This document shows, in pieces, positions 7,330-13,931 of a DNA stretch of 15,642 bases. Origin of the DNA: Flavobacteriales bacterium (GTDB lineage Bacteria; Bacteroidota; Bacteroidia; Flavobacteriales; Flavobacteriaceae); assembly GCA_027033875.1 (NCBI GenBank), contig JALVKK010000300.1:1-15642 (forward strand), given 5' to 3'. Position 1 is the stretch's first letter, and each line of letters begins with the position of its first letter. The notes beneath the pieces were generated by a model. It did no database searches. It had not been told where the DNA came from and saw only the letters and a list, made by a program, of their open reading frames with translations. Made by a program: the position numbers and the translations under genes.

Positions 7330-8081
7330 GTAACTTGTTTAGTCCAAATTTGCCAAGCGCTTTCTGCTTGTAAGTGCAACATATTCAGTCCGTTACAAAT
7401 TGTTGCGTTTTGTTTTTTCGCTTCTGACAAAAATCTTGTTTCGGGTGGATTGTAAATTAAATCGTAAAATAAATGCTTTTCGGTAACAAAGTCGAAAGGA
7501 AATTGCGGACTTTTTGCGGTTTCGGGATATTGTCCGACCGGTGTGGTATTGATAACTAATAAATGTGATTTGACGATAGATTTGGTCAAGTCGGAATAGT
7601 TTAATTGTTGCTTGTTGTTAGGCTGCCGAGAGATCATCAAGCTCTTTATATTTAATTGTCGCAATGCGTATGCAACGGCTTTGGCGGCTCCGCCCGTACC
7701 GAGTATCAAGGCGCGCCGGTGATAGTTTTTCAGATAGGGCAAAATACTCTGTTTGAATCCGTAAATATCTGTGTTGTAAGCTGTTATTTTTTTTGATTGT
7801 GGGTGAATAACTAATGTATTTGTTGCACCTACGGCTCGTACTTCGGGCGATAGTTCATCTACATAAGCGAGTATTTTTTCTTTGTACGGAATCGTAACAT
7901 TTAAGCCGATTAAATCCGGATTGGTTTGTATTAATTCTGAAAACAATCGAATATCAGTCAGTTCAAAATTTCGGTAAATATAATCGGAAATATTTTCTTT
8001 TTCAAACTTTTGACTAAAATATTGTTTTGAAAATGAATGAGTTAACGGATAACCGATTAAACCGAGAGTTTTGCGTGTCAT
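7323..8081 (-). CDS. aroE: Shikimate dehydrogenase (NADP+)
   Basis: Fourth step of the shikimate pathway: NADPH-dependent reduction of 3-dehydroshikimate to shikimate, in the cytoplasm, towards chorismate and aromatic amino acids. The 252 aa length fits the short Bacteroidota AroE. The substrate-binding signature GYPLTHSFSK (residues 10-19, Ser16 and Ser18) is followed by NVTIPYKEKI (61-70, catalytic Lys67), GATNTL (85-90) and YNTDIYGF (102-109, catalytic Asp105). The nucleotide fold begins at LGTGGAAKAVAYAL (127-140). NTTPVGQYP (178-186), DLIYNPPET (207-215) and NGLNMLHLQAE (230-240) complete the family pattern. Two positions depart from common consensus: the NADP loop is SRQ (151-153) instead of NRT, and the usual NxTxxGM reads NTTPVGQ. 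The start is ATG at 8081, 6 bp after the DUF368 stop, so the two are translationally close. Confidence 0.96.
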   Translation of the reverse strand: MTRKTLGLIGYPLTHSFSKQYFSQKFEKENISDYIYRNFELTDIRLFSELIQTNPDLIGLNVTIPYKEKILAYVDELSPEVRAVGATNTLVIHPQSKKITAYNTDIYGFKQSILPYLKNYHRRALILGTGGAAKAVAYALRQLNIKSLMISRQPNNKQQLNYSDLTKSIVKSHLLVINTTPVGQYPETAKSPQFPFDFVTEKHLFYDLIYNPPETRFLSEAKKQNATICNGLNMLHLQAESAWQIWTKQVTL

Positions 8082-8087
8082 TTTATT

Positions 8088-9023
8088 TCAAATTGCTTCG
8101 TGGTCAGAGATTTTTTCTATCCAAACGATACTGACAATACCGAGTATCATCAATACAATAGCCAACCAAAATTCGGTGTCAAAATGAGCCGGTACAATTT
8201 GTTCGTAATATGATACGACAGGTTTGCCGTGTTTGTTTACTATTTTGCCGTTTTGTAGTAAATAAACGGCTTTTTTCCAAGGCCACAAAATACGCAACGA
8301 ACCTAAAATAAATCCGGTGAGTAAAGCAATGGTCTGGTGTCTGTAACGCTTAAACAGCCAGGATAAAATATGTGAAAATCCGATTAAACCGACTATTGCG
8401 CCTATAGCAAAGGGTATGAGAACTTTCAGCTTAAAATGATTGATACCGTCTATGGCAACTAGTTGGTAATTGCCCAGTAAAATCAGTACAAATGAACCGG
8501 ATAATCCGGGCAAAATCATACTGATAATAGCTATTATACCGTTGAAAAACAAATACAAAGGACGGTCATTTTCGACTGAGGGATGCAAGATTGTAATTGC
8601 TATGGCAATGAATGTACCGGTAACAAAACTTATATAAGTAGTCCAATACCATTTTGAAACGGTTTTGCCTACAAAATAAACGGAAGCCAATACCAATCCG
8701 AAAAAATATGCCCAAATAAAAACGGGATAATGCCGGAACAAAAAAGCAAAAAGTTTGGCTAACGACAAAACGGCTGTCAGCAAACCCAAACCTACGGGTA
8801 ACACAAAGCCTAAATCGATATGTTGAGCCAATTTGCGCCAACGAAATTTGACCAGCAGTTTTAAGGCTGTTGTGTCAAAAGATTTGATGGTATTGATTAA
8901 GCGTTCGTAAATGCCTGTAATTAAAGCTATTGTTCCGCCCGAAACACCGGGTATTACATTGGCCGCTCCCATAGCCATACCCTTTAAAAACAAAGCGGGG
9001 TTTAAGTATTTTTGTAGTTTCAT
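8088..9023 (-). CDS. DUF368 polytopic membrane protein, probable undecaprenyl-phosphate translocase (PopT-like)
   Basis: Integral membrane protein of 311 aa with about eight to nine hydrophobic segments. The DUF368 hallmark is two inverted-repeat-like motifs: NVIPGVSGGTIALITGIYE (residues 22-40) and MILPGLSGSFVLILLGNY (169-186). Each is PG-[VL]-SG followed by a helix, and both are present here. DUF368 proteins of Vibrio cholerae and Staphylococcus aureus (PopT) have been implicated genetically in returning undecaprenyl phosphate across the membrane for reuse in cell-wall and O-antigen assembly; that role is inferred here from family membership. The short soluble loop near 251-278 and the Lys-rich elements are unremarkable. 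It starts 10 bp after the TPR gene stop and ends 6 bp before aroE, so the three are almost certainly one operon. Confidence 0.9.
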   Translation of the reverse strand: MKLQKYLNPALFLKGMAMGAANVIPGVSGGTIALITGIYERLINTIKSFDTTALKLLVKFRWRKLAQHIDLGFVLPVGLGLLTAVLSLAKLFAFLFRHYPVFIWAYFFGLVLASVYFVGKTVSKWYWTTYISFVTGTFIAIAITILHPSVENDRPLYLFFNGIIAIISMILPGLSGSFVLILLGNYQLVAIDGINHFKLKVLIPFAIGAIVGLIGFSHILSWLFKRYRHQTIALLTGFILGSLRILWPWKKAVYLLQNGKIVNKHGKPVVSYYEQIVPAHFDTEFWLAIVLMILGIVSIVWIEKISDHEAI

Positions 9024-9033
9024 ACATTAGACT

Positions 9034-10269
9034 TTATGTCCCCGACATAAGACTTTTGATTTCTTTGGAATCAGGAAAATCTTGTTTGGCTTTGAGTAGT
9101 AAGTTTCTAAATTTTTCGATTTGTTTGGTGCTTTTATACAAATTAGATAGTTTGATGATAACCGGCAGATTGCCATCGCTTAACTTTAAACTCATTTCGT
9201 AAGAAGAAACGGCATCATCGTATCTTTTGTGATGATTGTAGATATCGCCTAAAAGTTCGAATAACTCTTTATGATTGACAATTTCGGAAGCTTTTTCGGC
9301 AATTTCCAAAGCGATATTCCACTGGTTATTTTCTATTTTCAGTTCGACTAATTTTATCCAAGATTTAAAATGTCCGGGATCTTCATTTATCGCTTTTAAG
9401 AAATATTCAGTAGCGTTATTTATATCATTCATACGCTGATAAATACGTGCGATATGATAGTATGTAAAAGCCGTAGGGTCGGCAATATCTAAAGTTAATT
9501 TGTAAAAAATAAGAGCTTCTTTGTAACGTTGTAATTTTGAAAAAATATAAGCTTTATCGTAGTAAGCGCCTAAAAAATTATCATCGATGGCAATGGCAAA
9601 ATCAATGGCTTCCAAAGCTTTATCAAATTGTTCTTTATCGATGTATTTTTTGGCGAGCAAACTCCACCCGACTTCGCTAAAGGGATTTTTATCGAGAAAA
9701 TTTTTAAGAAAAACAATAGCATCGTCAGAACGATCGGTTAAATCAAAACAAGAAATAGCATTAAACAATGACATCGAACTGTCGGGATCAAATTTTAAGG
9801 CTTGAATAGCCGTATTGAGAGCTTCGTTGTAATGGTCGAGATACAAATACTCGACAGTCATCATTTCATAGATTTCCGAAGGTTCGGCATCCGGCAAATC
9901 CAAAGCGCGTTGCAATGCCGAAATGGCTTTATTATGCAAGTGTTTTCTGGAATAAATTTCGGCTTCCAACATAGGAATTTCCAAGCGTTCCGGATCCATA
10001 AATTTTAATTCTTTCAAGAGATGTTCTGCATTTTCGAGTTGGTCGTTGAGAGAATAAAGTTCAGCTTTATACAGCAGAATATCAATATCTTGTTCGTGTT
10101 GGTATAAGCCTGTTCTAATGGCTCTTTCCGCCATATTGTAGTCGCCGGAATTGATATAGTGTTCTATAATGGTTAAAAATTCTTCTAAATCAAAAAAATA
10201 AATTTCGTTGGTTTGCAACATGGCTTCAAAACGACGAATCAAATCTTCATAATTATAGGCATTTGACAT
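9034..10269 (-). CDS. Tetratricopeptide repeat (TPR) protein, cytoplasmic
   Basis: A 411 aa all-helical protein made of roughly ten TPR units (about 34 residues each) with no signal peptide, no membrane helix and no enzymatic domain. Typical unit cores are clear: YNMAERAIRTGL (44-55), NKAISALQRALDL (113-125), NEALNTAIQALKFDP (148-162), DKALEAIDFAIAID (216-229), KEALIFYKLTLDIADP (250-265), NNATEYFLKAINEDP (284-298) and DDAVSSYEMSLKL (351-363). Such proteins are scaffolds for protein-protein contacts; the partner is not evident from sequence. It is the first gene of the TPR-DUF368-aroE(-DUF349) unit, preceded by its own -7 box. My recollection is that a TPR gene beside DUF368 and aroE recurs in Bacteroidota, which would suggest a shared but unknown role. 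Start ATG at 10269. Confidence 0.9.
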   Translation of the reverse strand: MSNAYNYEDLIRRFEAMLQTNEIYFFDLEEFLTIIEHYINSGDYNMAERAIRTGLYQHEQDIDILLYKAELYSLNDQLENAEHLLKELKFMDPERLEIPMLEAEIYSRKHLHNKAISALQRALDLPDAEPSEIYEMMTVEYLYLDHYNEALNTAIQALKFDPDSSMSLFNAISCFDLTDRSDDAIVFLKNFLDKNPFSEVGWSLLAKKYIDKEQFDKALEAIDFAIAIDDNFLGAYYDKAYIFSKLQRYKEALIFYKLTLDIADPTAFTYYHIARIYQRMNDINNATEYFLKAINEDPGHFKSWIKLVELKIENNQWNIALEIAEKASEIVNHKELFELLGDIYNHHKRYDDAVSSYEMSLKLSDGNLPVIIKLSNLYKSTKQIEKFRNLLLKAKQDFPDSKEIKSLMSGT

Positions 10270-10292
10270 AATTGTTTTATTAGTATTTTGTG

Positions 10293-10300
10293 CAAAATTA
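10293..10300 (-). promoter_or_regulatory. -7 promoter element of the TPR-DUF368-aroE unit
   Basis: On the minus strand this reads TAATTTTG, continuing GCAC, a full match to TAnnTTTG. It predicts transcription starting near 10286, a leader of about 17 nt. There is no TTTG at 19 bp upstream; the T-run of the mgsA terminator occupies that place. The same TAATTTTGC string occurs before mgsA. Confidence 0.55.
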
Positions 10301-10314
10301 CATATTTATATGTT

Positions 10315-10366
10315 AAAAAAAACACAATTCATTAATAAGTTATTAACAAAGTTATTAATGAATTGT
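10315..10366 (-). terminator. Rho-independent terminator of mgsA, 15-bp AT-rich stem
   Basis: Perfect 15-bp inverted repeat: ACAATTCATTAATAA (10324-10338) against its complement at 10352-10366, with a 13-nt loop. In the direction of mgsA (minus strand) the hairpin begins 28 bp past the stop codon and is followed by G and then eight T residues (complement of A-run 10315-10322). The stem is almost free of G-C pairs (only three), compensated by length. It separates mgsA from the TPR operon. Confidence 0.85.
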
Positions 10367-10393
10367 TGTGTATTTCGAATTCGTAATAATATC

Positions 10394-10765
10394 TCAATCG
10401 TCAAATACAGCTTTAAACAACATGTTTGCCGTTGCGGGATTGGTTGCCAACGGGACATTGTGTACATCACAAAGTCGCATCAACATAGAAATGTCCGGTT
10501 CGTGCGGATGTTTGTCGAGCGGGTCGCGAAAGAATATGACCAAATCGGTTTTGCCTTCTGCAACACGGGCGCCTATTTGCGCATCACCTCCTAATGGTCC
10601 GGATAGTACCCTGTTTACTTTTAAGCCGGTTTCTTGTATATATTTTCCGGTTGTACCCGTTGCAATGATTTTGACATTTTTTTGCAGTAATTCCGTTTTA
10701 TGTTCCATAATAAACCGTACCATCTCCGGTTTCTTTCCATCGTGTGATATTAAGGCTATTTCCAT
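10394..10765 (-). CDS. mgsA: Methylglyoxal synthase
   Basis: Converts dihydroxyacetone phosphate to methylglyoxal and phosphate, an ATP-free bypass of lower glycolysis used when phosphate is scarce or sugar phosphates accumulate; cytoplasmic. The protein is 123 aa, shorter than the roughly 150 aa E. coli enzyme because it lacks the latter's extra N- and C-terminal residues, but the core is complete: SHDGKK (7-12, His8 and Lys12), the phosphate-binding ATGTTGKY (35-42), SGPLGGDAQIGA (55-66, catalytic base Asp61), FFRDPLDKHPHEPD (78-91, with Asp81, His88 and Asp91) and NVPLATNPATA (103-113). It stands alone between its own -7 box and its own terminator. No glyoxalase or other detoxification gene is in the window. 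Start ATG at 10765, only 11-12 nt downstream of the predicted transcription start. Confidence 0.97.
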   Translation of the reverse strand: MEIALISHDGKKPEMVRFIMEHKTELLQKNVKIIATGTTGKYIQETGLKVNRVLSGPLGGDAQIGARVAEGKTDLVIFFRDPLDKHPHEPDISMLMRLCDVHNVPLATNPATANMLFKAVFDD

Positions 10766-10782
10766 ATATTTTTTTTATGGCG

Positions 10783-10790
10783 CAAAATTA
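10783..10790 (-). promoter_or_regulatory. -7 promoter element of mgsA
   Basis: On the minus strand this reads TAATTTTG followed by CGCC, matching TAnnTTTG, 17 bp upstream of the mgsA ATG. Transcription would start near 10776 and leave a very short leader. No -33 TTTG is found at the ideal distance. Confidence 0.55.
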
Positions 10791-10868
10791 CATTATTTTT
10801 TTTTATCGGGTATTCTGTTATCTTTCCTGTTTTGATTTTGCAATAAACTATATATGTCGAACTTTTGT

Positions 10869-10909
10869 CCATAGGCTTACACCTTATTCTATTTATAATA
10901 CACCTATGG
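10869..10909. repeat. Inverted repeat in the mgsA / S41 protease intergenic region
   Basis: CCATAGG (10869-10875) and its exact complement CCTATGG (10903-10909) are 27 bp apart. The interval holds two copies of TACACC (10878-10883 and 10899-10904) and a TTAT...ATAA pair (10884-10887, 10895-10898), so an imperfect cruciform or hairpin is possible. Neither side has a T-run, so it is a poor intrinsic terminator; it could be an operator-like site or a weak terminator for the protease gene. The rest of 10766-10931 shows no gene. Confidence 0.4.
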
Positions 10910-10931
10910 TGTTGTTGTTACAATATTGATA

Positions 10932-12374
10932 TCATTTGTCTTGATAAATCCTTTTCAATAATTCCGGTTCGAGATACATTTCGTCTGACAAGGGGTGTTC
11001 TTTATAGAAAATTTCATTAAAATTTTGCAATGAACGACCGGTATGATTTGTATTTCCGCTACTGATATAATTTAAGGCGGTTTGTAATAAGGCTTCGTTT
11101 TCATCGCCTAGTATGCCGAGATTGAAATAATCTTCGGCTTGTTGTATATCCGGTGTCAGTCCGTTGACAAAATCGCTTTCGTCGTTGGCATTACCGACCT
11201 TTAATACGATGGGTTGAATAGCCCATTTATGAGTTTTGTTGACATTATATTCTGAAAAATCCCTAGAATCATACATTGTAATTGATGCGGTATATTTGCC
11301 GTGAGTAGGCGTGCCGATATGGGTAATGTTGACATAAGGACGTAAGCAGTTGATCAGCGATTCGCTTGCCGATGCACTGTTTTTTGTTGCGATAAATACC
11401 ACTTCGTTCATATTAAGATGTGCCAGATTTTCACCGTTTTCCATCTGATCCGTAAATTTTCGGGTCAAATATTCCGGATAGTTTTCTTGCATCCATTGTT
11501 GCATCGCCGGATGCCAATGGTATTTTATAAATGTCTGTCCGGTAAATTGTCCTGTAATCATACTTGCCAAGTAAGTCATTGTTTGAACGCTACCACCCGG
11601 ATTGTAGCGCAAATCAATAATCAGTTTATCGATATTTTGTGATTTAAAATAATTAAAAACCGCATTGAGACGACTGTCGTAGTTTGACATAAAACCTGTG
11701 TAAACCAAATAACCGACTTTGTGCGAACCGGCTGTATATACATCGTATTCGTATATGGGATTTTCGCTAACAACACTTTTGTTGAGCAATGTCGTGTTGC
11801 CGGTATCGACTAATTGCGAACCGTCCCAGCTTGCCCATTCTATCTCCAATTGTTCTTGATTGAGCAAATCTTGATAATTATCTACGGTTAATTGTTGTCC
11901 GTTTATGTTTCGGAATAAATCGCCACGTTGGACGCCGTTGTGTGAAGCCGGCGAATCCGGAAGTACGTATTTGACATAAGCAAATATATTGGTTGTGCTA
12001 CCGGGTTCGTAAACCAAACCGATATGCATACCGGTTGTTTTGCGCACTCCTTGAAACATTTGCATCAGAGCGACGTAATCATCGACTATCCATGACCAAT
12101 GATCGACATCATTGCGTTTGTATATCAAATGTTCAAACAATTCTTCAGGATTATTGAAATTTTGCAAATATTTATTTAATTCGGATTGATTGTTAAATTT
12201 ATTGTCGGATAAATCGGGAACATTGTCTTTCCACAAATACAGTGCATTCATGGCTTTCCAGACAAAGTCATTGATTTCCAAAGTTTGAGTATCTATTTGA
12301 TAAGTTTCTTCTTTTTGACATTGAATTAATGTCAAACTCAGTAAGCCTATGAAGGTGTATAGTAGTCTTTTCAT
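10932..12374 (-). CDS. S41 family (C-terminal processing) peptidase with PDZ domain, putative lipoprotein
   Basis: Exported serine protease, 480 aa. The N-terminus has a signal peptide (residues 1-18) ending LIQC-Q with Cys19, a non-standard but plausible lipobox (Gln before Cys), then a polar linker. A helical N-terminal region (30-100) precedes a PDZ domain (about 110-175, with LPDSPASHNGVQRGDLFRNING at about 138-159) and the S41 core: LIIDLRYNPGGS (251-262), VFIATKNSASASESLI (326-341) and HIGTPTHGKYTAS (352-364). By the family's Ser-x24-Lys spacing, the nucleophile is Ser335 and the general base Lys360. Both are present, so it should be active. It resembles the S41 lipoproteins common in Bacteroidota rather than canonical CtpA/Prc; the substrate is unknown. 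It follows folP by 46 bp without a clear promoter, so it may be the last gene of the LOG-folP operon. Confidence 0.92.
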   Translation of the reverse strand: MKRLLYTFIGLLSLTLIQCQKEETYQIDTQTLEINDFVWKAMNALYLWKDNVPDLSDNKFNNQSELNKYLQNFNNPEELFEHLIYKRNDVDHWSWIVDDYVALMQMFQGVRKTTGMHIGLVYEPGSTTNIFAYVKYVLPDSPASHNGVQRGDLFRNINGQQLTVDNYQDLLNQEQLEIEWASWDGSQLVDTGNTTLLNKSVVSENPIYEYDVYTAGSHKVGYLVYTGFMSNYDSRLNAVFNYFKSQNIDKLIIDLRYNPGGSVQTMTYLASMITGQFTGQTFIKYHWHPAMQQWMQENYPEYLTRKFTDQMENGENLAHLNMNEVVFIATKNSASASESLINCLRPYVNITHIGTPTHGKYTASITMYDSRDFSEYNVNKTHKWAIQPIVLKVGNANDESDFVNGLTPDIQQAEDYFNLGILGDENEALLQTALNYISSGNTNHTGRSLQNFNEIFYKEHPLSDEMYLEPELLKRIYQDK

Positions 12375-12420
12375 TAGTTAAAAGTTATAAATTTTTTTAT
12401 CGTGTTACCGGTTTCAAGTA

Positions 12421-13227
12421 TCACTTCATCACTTCATCAATAATCCTTCGTGTTTCAACAGCTTGTTTGACATCGTGAACGCGTAAAATTTTGGCGCCGT
12501 TCAACAAAGCAATCGTATTGACGACAGTCGTAGCATTGAGCGCTTCGTCCGGTGTGTTATGCAATAATTTATATAACATCGATTTGCGCGACATCCCTAC
12601 CAGAATCGGGTATTTTAGACTGTTAAATTCTTTGAGCCGGTTCAATATTTCGTAATTTTGTTCCAAAGTTTTACCGAATCCAAAGCCGGGATCTAAAATG
12701 ATATTATCAAATCCCAAATTGTTTAACTGCTTGATTTTTTGCTTAAAAAAATCTATAATATCATCAACGACATCAATGTATCCGGTTTGTTTTTGCATAT
12801 TTTCGGGTATGCCTTTCATGTGCATCATAACATAAGGTACTTGCAGACGGGCTACGGTTTCAAACATTTTATCGTCCAGATTACCGCCCGAAATATCGTT
12901 GATGATATGAGCGCCTTCTTTTATTGTTTCTATTACTATTTGATGCCGGTAGGTATCAATGGAAATGATTGTGTCGGGAAAATGTTTTTTGATGCTTTTT
13001 AACAGTGGTATCAGTCGCCGGCGTTCTTCGTCATAAGTTACCAATTTGGCGCCCGGTCGTGACGAAAAAGCACCCATATCGATGATGTCGGCACCTTCGT
13101 TGCGCATTTGTTCAACTCGTTTTAGGACAGTCTTTTCGGTACGGTAGCGATTGCCATCGTAAAATGAATCGGGGGTTAGATTTAAAATCCCCATAATCAT
13201 TGTTTGGTTAAAATTGATGTTTACCAT
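12421..13227 (-). CDS. folP: Dihydropteroate synthase
   Basis: Condenses p-aminobenzoate with 6-hydroxymethyl-7,8-dihydropterin pyrophosphate to give dihydropteroate in folate synthesis; it is the target of sulfonamides. The 268 aa TIM barrel has every family motif: MGILNLTPDSFYDGN (12-26, Asn15), DMGAFSSRPGA (50-60, with Phe where most enzymes have a small residue before the SxRPGA loop), SIDTYR (89-94, Asp91), INDISGG (109-115), MMHMKG (134-139), ILDPGFGFGKT (177-187, Asp179 and Lys186), VGMSRKSM (210-217) and LRVHDV (248-253, Arg249 and His251). It starts 5 bp after the stop of the LOG-family gene, so the two are co-transcribed. No other folate genes are in the window. Confidence 0.97.
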   Translation of the reverse strand: MVNINFNQTMIMGILNLTPDSFYDGNRYRTEKTVLKRVEQMRNEGADIIDMGAFSSRPGAKLVTYDEERRRLIPLLKSIKKHFPDTIISIDTYRHQIVIETIKEGAHIINDISGGNLDDKMFETVARLQVPYVMMHMKGIPENMQKQTGYIDVVDDIIDFFKQKIKQLNNLGFDNIILDPGFGFGKTLEQNYEILNRLKEFNSLKYPILVGMSRKSMLYKLLHNTPDEALNATTVVNTIALLNGAKILRVHDVKQAVETRRIIDEVMK

Positions 13228-13232
13228 ACCGA

Positions 13233-13817
13233 TTATTTTGAAGCAACCGTATGCACTACTTTTGATACTTTTGGGGCTTCGTAGTTTTGCATCAGTTTAT
13301 AAAGTTTTTCAATATCATCGCTAACTAAAACCATGTTACGGTTTTCGGGTTTTAAAAAACCTTCTTTGACCATTAAATCAAATTGCGCAATCAAAGGATC
13401 GAAAAAGCCGTTGGTGTTCAATACGCCTATGGGTTTGTGTTCAATCTGCAATTGTCCAAGCGTTAAAGCTTCCATCAATTCGTCCAGCGTACCGAAGCCG
13501 CCGGGCAACGCAATATATGCGTCAACAATTTTGCTAATCGTCATTTTACGGTCAGACATATTTTGGCCGGTAATCATTTTTTGAACCCCGGTATGTTCTA
13601 TTTCTTCGAGTTTTAAAAAGTCCGGAATGACGCCGGTAACTTTACCGCTTTCTTGCAATACGGCATCGGCAATGGCACCCATCATACCGAATTTACCGCC
13701 ACCAAAGATAATTTCAATATCTTTTTGGGCTAAAAACACGCCCAAATCATGAGCGGATTGAGCATAAACCGGATTAAAACCGATGCTGGCTCCGCAAAAA
13801 ACAGCAATCTTCTTCAT
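13233..13817 (-). CDS. LOG family protein (TIGR00730), nucleoside-5'-monophosphate phosphoribohydrolase-like
   Basis: Cytoplasmic Rossmann-fold protein of 194 aa, full length for the type-I LOG family, whose characterised members release a base (cytokinin or adenine) from its 5'-monophosphate riboside. The two signatures are GGGKFGMMG (39-47) and PGGFGTLDE (105-113), with the paired catalytic residues Arg90 (MSDRKM, 87-92) and Glu113. The N-terminus VFCGAS (6-11) is also typical. In bacteria that do not interact with plants the true substrate is usually undefined; AMP hydrolysis is plausible. It is the first gene of a probable operon with folP, 5 bp downstream. Start ATG at 13817, just after a good -7 box. 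Confidence 0.94.
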   Translation of the reverse strand: MKKIAVFCGASIGFNPVYAQSAHDLGVFLAQKDIEIIFGGGKFGMMGAIADAVLQESGKVTGVIPDFLKLEEIEHTGVQKMITGQNMSDRKMTISKIVDAYIALPGGFGTLDELMEALTLGQLQIEHKPIGVLNTNGFFDPLIAQFDLMVKEGFLKPENRNMVLVSDDIEKLYKLMQNYEAPKVSKVVHTVASK

Positions 13818-13835
13818 TTGATTTTTTTATGACTT

Positions 13836-13843
13836 CAAATATA
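13836..13843 (-). promoter_or_regulatory. -7 promoter element of the LOG-folP(-S41 protease) unit
   Basis: On the minus strand this reads TATATTTG, a full match to TAnnTTTG, 18 bp upstream of the LOG-gene ATG. It predicts transcription from about 13829 and a leader of about 12 nt. There is no clear -33 TTTG. The remainder of 13818-13931, between this and porX, shows no gene and no convincing porX terminator. Confidence 0.5.
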
Positions 13844-13931
13844 AAAAAAATCAATTAATTTATCTATTGAGAATTATTCTAATGCCAATATGCGTTGTGG
13901 TTTCTCTGTATGATGTGTTAGAGATTAGATT

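Noticed and set aside
10310..10929. Plus-strand frames across mgsA and its flanks
   Set aside because: They run through the mgsA terminator hairpin and antisense to the catalytic motifs of mgsA; no coding signal of their own.
13870..13880. Small palindrome AGAAT-T-ATTCT between porX and the LOG gene
   Set aside because: Only 5-bp arms of A/T-rich sequence with no T-run and no second copy; expected by chance in such DNA.
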